Assembly: GCA_951812665.1 (NCBI GenBank)
Contig: CATOST010000042.1
Location: 1-39,191 of the forward strand
DNA length: 39,191 nt
From: an uncultured Acidobacteriota bacterium
GTDB taxonomy: Bacteria; Acidobacteriota; UBA6911; RPQK01; JAJDTT01
Direction: 5' to 3'
The position numbers and the translations under genes were made by a program. The notes beneath the pieces were generated by a model that made no database searches, was not told the DNA's origin, and was given only the letters and a program-made list of their open reading frames with translations. Within the stretch, counting starts at the first letter, position 1. Every line of letters starts with the position of its first letter. This document shows positions 7,423 through 15,376 of this stretch, one piece after another.

Positions 7423-10400
7423 CTACCGACTCCACTCCTCCGTCTCCGGAATACCCCGGCTGGTCAATACCTCCATCCCCGGCTCCAACGCCAACGCCGA
7501 CACCGCGTCATCCCCGCTTCCGGTCCCGGTCGCCCGACGCCGCAGAATCCCCCGAATCTCCCCCGTCCGCCGATTCCGCAAAATGGTCACCGGCCGGTCG
7601 GTCTCCTCATCCAGCCTGACCGACCCGCCCGGCCCCGACAGCGTAATGCTGGCCAGTTCCTCGTCCCACCCGGGCTGCACGGGCAGGAGGAAGACGAACG
7701 ATGATCGCCCATCTCCGTCAGCCACCTCCGGCATCGTAAAACTGAATGAGAAAAATTCCTCCCCGCCCGCATCCCGCCCGGTGATCTCAAACTCTCCATC
7801 AGACTGCGGAAGCGCCGCCGGCGCATCCACCACGAACGCGGGTTCCAGGAACAGAGTCCCATCGGCGGCGCCGCCCCACAGAAGCAGACTCTTCGCCGGC
7901 GCGGCCACCAGTGCAGACACTTCACTGCTGCCGGCGATGTGCATACGGTACCGAAGCGCGTTTGTGAAATGATAATCACCAACCCATCGGGGCCGGTTGC
8001 GGCAATTGCCCATCAGATCTCGCCACACCGGCGGTAACAGTCGGCCCGGTTGGCTGAAGTCATACCCCCAGGCGCCGATTGACCCGTCGCTCTCGGGATA
8101 CGATGGATCCACGAAGATAGGATTGCCACACGGCCCATGGTACAGACTGAAATTGTGTCCAATTTCGTGTGCCATCGTCCCCGCACTGGGTATCGAGAAC
8201 GTCGTCCACCCCGGACGGTTGGCCAACCCGATGGCGCCACCGGTAACGTCCCCCGCCATCATGCCCATGTAGTAACCACTGGCGCCTTCCATTGCACGGA
8301 TCAGTACAGTTTGAGCAAATATCACGTGGGCATTGTTGGACGTGCTCAACACCGATGCGTGTGCCTTGACGTCGAGTTCGTTGATCGGCATCAGATCCCG
8401 AGTGTCCCCAAGCAGGGAATGACCCCCGGGATTCTGAGCCATTCCTTTGACCAAATCCAAGATCGACGAATCCGGACTCTGAGTCCAAAGAAAGGGAATC
8501 ACGGTCAGATCGAAGTCAGGCATCGTCCGGACATCGACCGCCAGCCGACCACTCTCCGGGATTCGCTTCGCCACGCCCGGATTGGGACCCAGCGTTCCCT
8601 GCGGGTCGACGTCGATCACCATCTCCAGCCCCGGTTTCACCACCCAACCGGAAATCCGTGCGTTGGCCGAGGAGGTCAGATCTCCCTCATCGACCTCCTT
8701 CGGTATCGGGACCGGTTTTCCCGGGATGTCCACCACGTGCGTCTTCGACCCATTCCGATAGAAGGTGGCCCGCACCGGAGGGAGATCTGCCCCTGTTTCT
8801 AGACCGGATGTCACGAATATACGAAGCAGAGCCTCCTCGTCCGCCACCAGCGGTACCGGGAAGTCCCGGGATTGCACGGCCTGAGTCAAGTACGCGGTTG
8901 GTGGATCGCTGGCGCAGATGGCGGCGCGGCGTTTCCGGACGCCCGACAGCCAGTCTTGAAATCCTGCATCCGCAGGTGCGCAAAGGCCCGTATCGACGGT
9001 CAGCAGTTCCTCCAAATGCTGCAGACCTGTCAGGTGGGCGGGCAATGCCCCCGACATTCTGGTGTTCCTTGTGAACACCACGGAGCGCAGACTCTCCAAG
9101 TCACCGAACTGGGAAGGGATCGGTCCCGACAGATCATTATCCTGGATCCACAAGATCTCCAGGTTCGTCAGCGCGCCCAGGTCCGGCGGGATCGATCCCG
9201 CCAGAGCATTGTCTTCGAGCCATAATTTCTCCAAGTTGGAAAGCGACCCCAATTCCGGTGGGACCGGGCCTTTCAGACCATTGTTTCCCAGATTCAGGGT
9301 CTTCAGGTTGGAGAGCGCTCCCAGTTCCGGCGGGATCGATCCCGTCAACTCATTGCGGTCGAGGAACAGATTCTCCAGTCTGGGGAGCGAGCCAAATTCC
9401 GCCGGGATCGGCCCCGTTAACTGATTTCCTCCAAGATTCAGATTCCTAAGGCTGCGAAGCGAGCCGAGCTCGTGAGGGATCGTTCCCACCAACCGGTTCT
9501 CATGGAGTCCGACGTGGTTCAGGTTGGGGAGCGCTCCCAGTTCCGGCGGGATCGATCCCGTCAACTCATTGCGGTCGAGGAACAGACTCTCCAGTCCGGA
9601 GAGCGAGCCAAGTTCCGCCGGGATCGGCCCTATCAATCGATTGAAACCGAGATCGAGGGTCCTCAGTTTGACAAGCGAACCGAATTCCGACGGGATCCGG
9701 CCCCTCAGCTCATTCCGGCCGAACAATACATGCTCCAGGCTTGCAAGTGCGTCCAGTTCCGGCGGGATCTCGCCCGTCAGATCGTTGTTTCGGAGATCCA
9801 AACGAGTCACTCGTCCGTTGGTATCGACTGTTACTCCATGCCATTCCTCAAGCGGACGGTTCGTCAGCCAGTTCTCGCGATTGCTCCACTCTGGTCCCCC
9901 GGTCGCATCGTACAGCGATGTGAGAATTTGACGGTCCGTCGGAGGCGCACAATCCACCCCCGTTCCTGCGTGAGACGAAATGGCGTTCATCCAAGCACGG
10001 AACGGCTCTTCAGTCGGTACACAAAGGTCGGTGTCCGCGTAACGAAATTCTCCAAGAGATGGGAGATAAGACAGAGACAGCGGTATGCGGCCGGCGAGGG
10101 CATTGCCGCCAATCCTCAGTTCGGTCATCTGAGACAGGCGGCCCAAGCTGCCGGGAACCCGTCCCTCCAGTCCGTTATCGCTCAGGTCGAGCGCTGTGAC
10201 CCGGCCCTGGGAATCCACGCTGACCCCGTACCATTCCTCCAACGAACCGTCGCCGCGCCATCTGTCCGAGTTCGTCCAACCCGAGCCTCCGGCGATTTCA
10301 AAGAACGCCTCCAGGACTGCCCTGTCGGAGTCATTGCAGGACGCTCCGGCGCGATAGTTCTCAATTCCTTTTGACCAAGTCACGAATTCGGAGTTTCCGG

Positions 10401-13400
10401 GGATGCAAAGATCTTCGTTTGAGTCAAACCAGAAGCTCTCCAGGTCCATCCTCAAGAAGCTGCCGGGCAGCGGTCCGGCCAAGTTGCTCTTGCTGAGATT
10501 CAGCGCCCTCAGATTGGCCAGCGAGCCCAGTTCCGGCGGGATCAGGCCTGTCAGTACATTTCCCTGGAGATGCAAATTCTTCAGATTGTCCAACGAACCG
10601 AGTTGCGACGGAATCGGCCCCGTCAGGTCGTTGATGTTGAGCCGCAAATCCTCCAGGTTGGCGAGCGAGCCCAGCTCCGCTGGGATGGAACCGGTCAGGT
10701 AGTTGTTGGCGAGATTGAGGTTTGTCAGGTTGGCGAGCGAACCGAGTTGCGACGGAATCGGCTCCGTCAGGAAGTTTTCTTTGAGCACCAAGCTCTGCAG
10801 ATTGGCGAGCGAGCCCAACTCCGGTGGGATCGACCCCGTGAGGGCATTGTCGCTCAGGTCCAGGACCGTCACCTTGGATAGTGAGCGCAGTTCCGGCGGG
10901 ATCGAGCCGGTCAGGGTATTGCTCCGGAAGCTGAAAAAGGTCACGTTGGTGAGTGAGCCGAGTTCGGGCGGGATGGGTCCCGTCAGGTTGTTGCCGTAAA
11001 CGCCGAGGCTCGTCAGGTTCGCCAGGGAACCGAGTTCCGGCGGAATCGGCCCCGTCAGGTCATTGTTGTTAAGACTGATATACGTCAGGTTGGCGAGTAA
11101 GCCAAGTTCGGCCGGGATGCGCCCGGTCAGGGCATTGCCTCTGAGGCCCAACGTCGTCAATTTGACGAGTGCGCCCAGTTGGGGCGGGATGGGTCCGGTC
11201 AGGGCATTGTTGTCGAGAACGAGAAACGTCAGGTTGATGAGTGCGCCGAATTCGGGTGGAATGTGGCCGGTCAGGGCATTTTCCTGCAGGTTCAGCGACG
11301 TCAGTTTTACGAGTGCGCCCAGTTGAGGCGGGATCGGCCCGGTCAGTTCGGTGTTCCTGAGAGCGAGAAACGTCAGGTTGGTGAGTGCGCCGAATTCGGG
11401 CGGGATGTGCCCCGTCAGGGCATTGTAACCTAGGATCAGGGTCTTCAGTCCCAGGAGCGAGCCGAGATGGGGTGGGATCGGCCCGGTCAGCTCATTGTTT
11501 TCGAGAGAGAGAAAAGTCAGGCTGCGGAGCGCGCCCAACTGCACCGGGATCGGCCCCGTCAGGGCATTGTTGCTGAGATTGAGGGACGTCAGGTGGGTCA
11601 GGGCGCCCAGCTCCGGAGGGACCGCTCCCGTCAGGCCATTGTGGTTGAGGACCAACGCCGTCACGCGTCCCAGGTTGTCGACGGTGATCCCGTGCCAATC
11701 CCTGAGAGGCCGGCCGGTCCACCAGTTCCTGCTGCTGGTCCAATCCGGCCCACCGGTAAATCGGTAAATCGCCGTCAGCGCATCCTGCTGCGAGACCGCC
11801 ACGCTCACCGGGATGGACGCCGTCCGTGTCTGGCCACCGGCGCCGCGCGCCGTGATCCGGTACGTTGTCGTGGTGCGCGGTGTCACCGTCCGCGAGCCGG
11901 ACGCCGGCACCGCGCCGACATCCGGCGTGATCTCCACGCTCTCCGCATTTGTGGAGGACCAGGTCAACGTGACGCTCTCGCCCCAATTGATGGAGCTTGG
12001 CGATACCGACAGCCGCACCGTCGGGGGAGGAGCCTGGCCTCCGGCGATCCCGTCTCCGTCCCCGATCCGGATCGCCGGCACCGACGAGAGCGAATGGCTC
12101 GCCTTCCCGAACCGCAGCCCCAGCGGGGCGAATTGCGAGTCATCCTCCGATCGAATGAACAGCAGTCCCCGGAAGTCGCGCAGAAACCCCGTATCCACCC
12201 CTTCCACGCCGAGCCATTCCGGGAGCGTGAGCGCGTCTTGCCGGAAGTCTCCCCGGGGGATGAACACCCCCTTCAACGGGTCGTTCCCCTCCTCGTCGCG
12301 GATGCGCAGCTCGACGTTCGGGGCAGCATCCGGTTTGAAGATGGCGACCCCGGCCCCGATCGCCGATGACTCCTCGACGAACAAGGCGAACTGGCTTCCC
12401 AACTCCACCGGTTTCACGCTGACCTCGACTCCCGTCTCGGACTGCCGGTAGGTCAACAATCCGCTGACCGCCGCCGAATCGGACTCCACCTCGATCCAGC
12501 CGCGCCGGATCGCCCCCGCGCCCGCACTCTTCAGCACCCGGCTGCCCAGCGTCGGGATCTCGAACGCCGATTCCCCACCGAACAGGTCCGAGACCGGCCG
12601 GCCGGTTTGGTCGAACACCTCTACGCGGGTCTCGGCGGCGCTCTCCGCGTCGAAGTTGCTGAGCGCCAACTGCACGGACCATCCGCTTCCGTCCACGTAG
12701 TCCGGGAAGTAAAGGGTCGTCTCCATCGGCTCCTGCGTCTCGTCCCGGATGGCGGGAACCGAAGAGAGCGATTGGTTCCTCTTCCCGAACCGCAGCCCCA
12801 GCGGGGCAAAGGTCGATTCGTCCCCGGTCCGCAGCAACAGGAGACCCCGGAAGTCGCTCAGGAATCCCTTGTCGATCCCCTCCGCGGTGAACCATTCGGG
12901 AAGCGTGAGCGCCTCTTGGTGAAAGTTCCCCCGGGAGACGAACGCCCCCTCCAACGGGTCGTCTCCTTCTTCGTCGCGGACCCGGAGCTGGATGCCGGGC
13001 GCAGCCTCCGGCTTGAAGACCGCGACGCCCGCGCCCACGTCGGCAGACTCCTCGACGAACAGGGCGAAACGGTCTCCCAGCTTGGCCGGTTCCACGCTCA
13101 CCTCGATCCCGGTCGTTCCCTCCTTGTAGGTCAACAGGCCGCTGACCGAGTCCGTGCCGGTCCGGACCTGAATCCAGCCGCGCCGAATCTCCCCTGCGCC
13201 CGAGCTTTTCAACACCCGGCTGCCCAAGGCAGGTATGTCGAAAGTCAACCCGGAATCGAACAGATCCAGAACCGGCTCGCCATCCTCGTCGTAGACTTCA
13301 ACCACCGCTTCGGCACCCGCGTCCGGATCGACGTTGCTGAGCGCCAACTGCACGGACCATCCGCCGCCATCCACATAGTCGGGAAAGTACAGGATCGTCT

Positions 13401-13539
13401 CCCCCGCCTCTTGAGTCTGACTCCGGATCGAATCCTCGTATGCGGTTTGGACGTTCTCCGGCCGCTCGGCAGGTCTCCGCAGAGAGTAGGAGGCGGGCAA
13501 GAGCAATAAGACAACAAACGGAACCCAAATCTTCTTCAT
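7423..13539 (-). CDS. Giant secreted plant-type LRR protein with a zinc metallopeptidase domain
   Basis: The protein is about 2038 residues. A signal peptide (KKIWVPFVVLLLLPASYS) opens it. Two tandem modules of about 225 residues follow (about 45-495), each with LYFPDYVDG and GWSVQLALSN. An Ig-like domain (about 510-590) contains GESVTLTWSSTNAESVEI. Then come 30 leucine-rich repeats of the 24-residue plant type (LTGxIPxELGxLxxLxxLxL) in three blocks of about 17, 2 and 11. Each block is preceded by a capping motif of the form TGGPxWxxxxNW...PLxxWHGVTVD and closed by a Cys-containing segment. The C-terminal third holds HEIGHNFSLYH (about residue 1790), the HExxHxxxxxH zinc site of metzincin-like peptidases. 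It is probably exported to bind and cut extracellular protein; the target is unknown. The start is the ATG giving MKKIW; a TTG 18 nt upstream is possible. Confidence 0.85.
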   Translation of the reverse strand: MKKIWVPFVVLLLLPASYSLRRPAERPENVQTAYEDSIRSQTQEAGETILYFPDYVDGGGWSVQLALSNVDPDAGAEAVVEVYDEDGEPVLDLFDSGLTFDIPALGSRVLKSSGAGEIRRGWIQVRTGTDSVSGLLTYKEGTTGIEVSVEPAKLGDRFALFVEESADVGAGVAVFKPEAAPGIQLRVRDEEGDDPLEGAFVSRGNFHQEALTLPEWFTAEGIDKGFLSDFRGLLLLRTGDESTFAPLGLRFGKRNQSLSSVPAIRDETQEPMETTLYFPDYVDGSGWSVQLALSNFDAESAAETRVEVFDQTGRPVSDLFGGESAFEIPTLGSRVLKSAGAGAIRRGWIEVESDSAAVSGLLTYRQSETGVEVSVKPVELGSQFALFVEESSAIGAGVAIFKPDAAPNVELRIRDEEGNDPLKGVFIPRGDFRQDALTLPEWLGVEGVDTGFLRDFRGLLFIRSEDDSQFAPLGLRFGKASHSLSSVPAIRIGDGDGIAGGQAPPPTVRLSVSPSSINWGESVTLTWSSTNAESVEITPDVGAVPASGSRTVTPRTTTTYRITARGAGGQTRTASIPVSVAVSQQDALTAIYRFTGGPDWTSSRNWWTGRPLRDWHGITVDNLGRVTALVLNHNGLTGAVPPELGALTHLTSLNLSNNALTGPIPVQLGALRSLTFLSLENNELTGPIPPHLGSLLGLKTLILGYNALTGHIPPEFGALTNLTFLALRNTELTGPIPPQLGALVKLTSLNLQENALTGHIPPEFGALINLTFLVLDNNALTGPIPPQLGALVKLTTLGLRGNALTGRIPAELGLLANLTYISLNNNDLTGPIPPELGSLANLTSLGVYGNNLTGPIPPELGSLTNVTFFSFRSNTLTGSIPPELRSLSKVTVLDLSDNALTGSIPPELGSLANLQSLVLKENFLTEPIPSQLGSLANLTNLNLANNYLTGSIPAELGSLANLEDLRLNINDLTGPIPSQLGSLDNLKNLHLQGNVLTGLIPPELGSLANLRALNLSKSNLAGPLPGSFLRMDLESFWFDSNEDLCIPGNSEFVTWSKGIENYRAGASCNDSDRAVLEAFFEIAGGSGWTNSDRWRGDGSLEEWYGVSVDSQGRVTALDLSDNGLEGRVPGSLGRLSQMTELRIGGNALAGRIPLSLSYLPSLGEFRYADTDLCVPTEEPFRAWMNAISSHAGTGVDCAPPTDRQILTSLYDATGGPEWSNRENWLTNRPLEEWHGVTVDTNGRVTRLDLRNNDLTGEIPPELDALASLEHVLFGRNELRGRIPSEFGSLVKLRTLDLGFNRLIGPIPAELGSLSGLESLFLDRNELTGSIPPELGALPNLNHVGLHENRLVGTIPHELGSLRSLRNLNLGGNQLTGPIPAEFGSLPRLENLFLDRNELTGSIPPELGALSNLKTLNLGNNGLKGPVPPELGSLSNLEKLWLEDNALAGSIPPDLGALTNLEILWIQDNDLSGPIPSQFGDLESLRSVVFTRNTRMSGALPAHLTGLQHLEELLTVDTGLCAPADAGFQDWLSGVRKRRAAICASDPPTAYLTQAVQSRDFPVPLVADEEALLRIFVTSGLETGADLPPVRATFYRNGSKTHVVDIPGKPVPIPKEVDEGDLTSSANARISGWVVKPGLEMVIDVDPQGTLGPNPGVAKRIPESGRLAVDVRTMPDFDLTVIPFLWTQSPDSSILDLVKGMAQNPGGHSLLGDTRDLMPINELDVKAHASVLSTSNNAHVIFAQTVLIRAMEGASGYYMGMMAGDVTGGAIGLANRPGWTTFSIPSAGTMAHEIGHNFSLYHGPCGNPIFVDPSYPESDGSIGAWGYDFSQPGRLLPPVWRDLMGNCRNRPRWVGDYHFTNALRYRMHIAGSSEVSALVAAPAKSLLLWGGAADGTLFLEPAFVVDAPAALPQSDGEFEITGRDAGGEEFFSFSFTMPEVADGDGRSSFVFLLPVQPGWDEELASITLSGPGGSVRLDEETDRPVTILRNRRTGEIRGILRRRATGTGSGDDAVSALALEPGMEVLTSRGIPETEEWSR

Positions 13540-13636
13540 AGGAATCAAGGAATCCAATCCTTCACGCGGGAACCAACGCCTCCGAAGCCATGAGGAGAAC
13601 TTCGGGTTTGCCGATCATTTCTTGCAGCCGTCCCCT

Positions 13637-13802
13637 TACCCCGCATTTCTCACCAGGGGGCGTGACGATCGCGGAGGAAAGGCCCGCGAGCGCGCGCCCA
13701 GCGCAGTCTGTTTCTGGCAAAGTTTGTCAATAATTTCCCAAATGCCCATCGGCAAGACTTTTTTCATCATACAAAAAGCGGCCTGGTGAGAAATGCGGGG
13801 TA
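13637..13802. repeat. Perfect 21-bp inverted repeat pair flanking 124 bp
   Basis: The left arm at 13637-13657 and the right arm at 13782-13802 are exact reverse complements (core CCCGCATTTCTCACCAGG). The right arm encodes the YPAFLTR residues at the C-terminus of the VapC-like toxin. The enclosed segment is locally AT-rich near 13720-13775. No transposase is nearby. Confidence 0.85.
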
Positions 13803-14204
13803 CGCGACTCCCCACAGCCGGAGAGGCGTGCGCGCCGCGATGTGGCCGAAATCCCGGTCGGTCGACAGCATGACGAGCTTGTGGCGGATACAGAGCTGGG
13901 CGAGCAGCGCATCGATGGTTCCGATCTGTATGCCATGGCGGCGGCACTCGTTGCGCAGCCGGGCCGCCAAGATGTGATCGCCCCGCGTAGGGACGATCAT
14001 GCCAATGGCCGCGAAGCACTCAATGATCTGTGTCCGGCCGCGCGGACCGCGGAAGCCCTGCAACAATTCCTGAAGCACCAGTCCGGTCGTGTAGACCGTG
14101 CCCCCGACGAGACTCTCCCGGAGGCGCCGCACCTCGGAGCGATCCGGCGGCGAATCCCGTCTGAGTGCCAGAGACCAGACACTGGTATCCACGAACAGGT
14201 TCAC
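13767..14204 (-). CDS. vapC: VapC-type PIN-domain toxin
   Basis: This 145-residue PIN domain begins MNLFVDTSVWSLALRR. The catalytic acids are Asp6 (FVDTSVW), Glu in VLQELLQGF (about 46), Asp in GTIDALLAQLC (about 102) and Asp in STDRDFGHIA (about 119). The GTG at 14204 is chosen as start because it overlaps the antitoxin stop as GTGA, the classic coupled arrangement, and because the family begins exactly at this strand. The product would be a Mg2+-dependent ribonuclease held inactive by the upstream antitoxin. The last 11 codons run through one arm of a 21-bp inverted repeat, so an inversion there would exchange the C-terminal residues. Confidence 0.88.
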   Translation of the reverse strand: MNLFVDTSVWSLALRRDSPPDRSEVRRLRESLVGGTVYTTGLVLQELLQGFRGPRGRTQIIECFAAIGMIVPTRGDHILAARLRNECRRHGIQIGTIDALLAQLCIRHKLVMLSTDRDFGHIAARTPLRLWGVAYPAFLTRPLFV

Positions 14205-14401
14205 CGGCGGGAACGCTCGCGCTTGTAGTCGTAATCGTCGTCCCAATCCAGTTTGCCGAACAGGTCGAGCAGCCGTTCCTGTCCCCGGCGCGCGATGAAT
14301 TCCCGCAACGCGCGGTTGACGGTGGCCTTCTTGGTCTTCTCTCCGCCGATCACCAAGGCCTGTTTGAGCAGATCGGGATCTATTCCAAGGTTCGTCGCCA
14401 T
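14201..14401 (-). CDS. vapB: VapB-type antitoxin
   Basis: The small protein MATNLGIDPDLLKQALVIGG followed by EKTKKATVNRALREFI and ending LFGKLDWDDDYDYKRERSRR is a typical VapB antitoxin of 66 residues. An N-terminal strand and two helices bind DNA as a dimer, and an acidic tail (DWDDDYDY) covers the toxin active site. The ATG at 14401 is preferred; a GTG 15 nt upstream (MDNYT) would lie inside the probable operator. The stop codon overlaps the toxin start by 4 nt. No good ribosome-binding site precedes the ATG, consistent with a very short leader from the promoter at 14419-14424. Confidence 0.85.
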   Translation of the reverse strand: MATNLGIDPDLLKQALVIGGEKTKKATVNRALREFIARRGQERLLDLFGKLDWDDDYDYKRERSRR

Positions 14402-14424
14402 TGTGTAATTATCCACACATTATA
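14402..14424 (-). promoter_or_regulatory. VapBC promoter -10 and putative operator
   Basis: On the minus strand a perfect TATAAT (14424-14419) stands 17 nt before the antitoxin ATG. Between them lies the inverted repeat TGTGTGGATAATTACACA, a plausible binding site for the antitoxin-toxin complex. No good -35 box is visible at the usual distance. Binding there would block transcription and initiation together. Confidence 0.55.
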
Positions 14425-14861
14425 TCACACAAACTGTCAGCCGAAGCGCGAGCGGTAGTTAACAACCGCCGATGTGAGGAGCGGAAGAAGACAAGAATGG
14501 ACGATTGTAAATTCCACCTCCTCCGCCCGCCCGGCCTGCACGGGAATGGAAGCAAGGAGGAGACGTCCCTGTCTCCCATCTTCAGCATCGACCCGGAACC
14601 GGTGGCTACAAGCCCCCCTTCTTAATCGGTAGTCGCAAACCGCCACTCCCCGGCTCGCAACAAATTCGTTCGTTACTTTTTCTTCTTCTCCGTTATGGAA
14701 TGTAAAGAGTTCAAAAAACCGCCTTTTGGCGACTACGACGAGAGACTCGACCGTTACCGTCCGTGAACCCCTTCCCGGATTCCGGTGTCTGGTCTCTGGA
14801 ACTCCGAGAAGGTTCCCCGCCGGAACGGGAACCCATATAATGCTTACTCTGGGAATAACAG
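14425..14861. other. Intergenic stretch with decayed repeats, no gene supported
   Basis: It contains a degenerate GGCGGTTT...ACCGATT element near 14610-14650 (minus sense) and an interrupted GGAGACG/CTGTCTCC palindrome near 14559-14578. Short open frames on both strands match nothing and have no ribosome-binding sites. Confidence 0.5.
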
Positions 14862-15248
14862 ATGACCCTTGAACTTCTCCAGTGGATTTCCCCTGCCGTC
14901 ATCGTCGGCGTCATGCTCTACCTGCACCGCCTCACGCGACTGGACATCAAGGGGCTGCGCGGCGAAATCTCGGATCTCCGAAACCATGTGGATACCGAGA
15001 ATGGGAATCTCCGCAATCACATAGATACCAACCTCGCAGATCTCCGCAGCCACGTGGATACCAACCTCGCAGATCTACGCAGCTACGTGGATGCCGGCCT
15101 CGCAGATCTCCGCAACCACGTGGATGCCAATCTCAAAGATCTCCGAAACCCCATGGGCCGGCTCGAAGAACGCATGGCTCGCCTCGAGGGCACACTCGAC
15201 GTCCTCCGGCAATTCCTCGTCCGCAACGGACGCGGCACCACCGCCTGA
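14862..15248 (+). CDS. Membrane-anchored hendecad coiled-coil protein
   Basis: This 128-residue protein has one N-terminal membrane segment (LLQWISPAVIVGVMLYLHRL) followed by six consecutive 11-residue units of the form DLRNHVDTNLA. Eleven-residue (hendecad) periodicity predicts a long, nearly straight, right-handed coiled coil. A more ordinary heptad-like tail (RLEERMARLEGTLDVLRQFL) ends the protein. At the DNA level the units are 33-bp tandem repeats at 14973-15155. No enzymatic motif is present. The likely role is a trimeric or dimeric membrane-tethered rod; its function is unknown. It stands alone, flanked by repeats. Confidence 0.7.
   Translation: MTLELLQWISPAVIVGVMLYLHRLTRLDIKGLRGEISDLRNHVDTENGNLRNHIDTNLADLRSHVDTNLADLRSYVDAGLADLRNHVDANLKDLRNPMGRLEERMARLEGTLDVLRQFLVRNGRGTTA
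14973..15155 (+). repeat. 33-bp tandem repeats inside the coiled-coil gene
   Basis: GATCTCCGCAACCACGTGG-like units begin at 14973, 15006, 15039, 15072, 15105 and 15138, exactly 33 bp apart. They encode the hendecad units and could expand or contract by slippage without breaking the frame. Confidence 0.85.
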
Positions 15249-15270
15249 TCTCCCCAAGAGCGAAAGGAGC

Positions 15271-15288
15271 GGCGGTTTCCTAACCGCC
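15271..15288. repeat. GGCGGTT-TCCT-AACCGCC dispersed hairpin
   Basis: Same element as 4818-4834, again preceded by GGAGC and followed by GATTCTT. It lies 23 bp after the coiled-coil gene and might also terminate its transcript. Confidence 0.75.
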
Positions 15289-15351
15289 GATTCTTGAGTC
15301 GTGGGAAGCAAGAAAAGAGTCGTGCGGCAGTAGGACATCATGGGGTACTAG

Positions 15352-15375
15352 GAGGGGACAGTCTTGTCCCTCTTC
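15352..15375. repeat. REP-like GAGGGGACAG...TGTCCCTCTTCC palindrome
   Basis: An imperfect inverted repeat of the GGGACA/TGTCCC family directly abuts the sulfatase stop codon and may serve as its terminator on the minus strand. Confidence 0.55.
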
Positions 15376-15376
15376 C

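Noticed and set aside
9472..10374. 300-codon plus-strand frame and several shorter ones at 9-12 kb with repeated Arg/Ser-rich translations
   Set aside because: Antisense shadows of the LRR repeats; no ribosome-binding sites and no family resemblance.
9061..11640. Regularly spaced repeats that might be read as a CRISPR array
   Set aside because: The 72-bp period and codon structure are those of 24-residue LRR repeats; there are no identical repeats with unique spacers and no cas genes.
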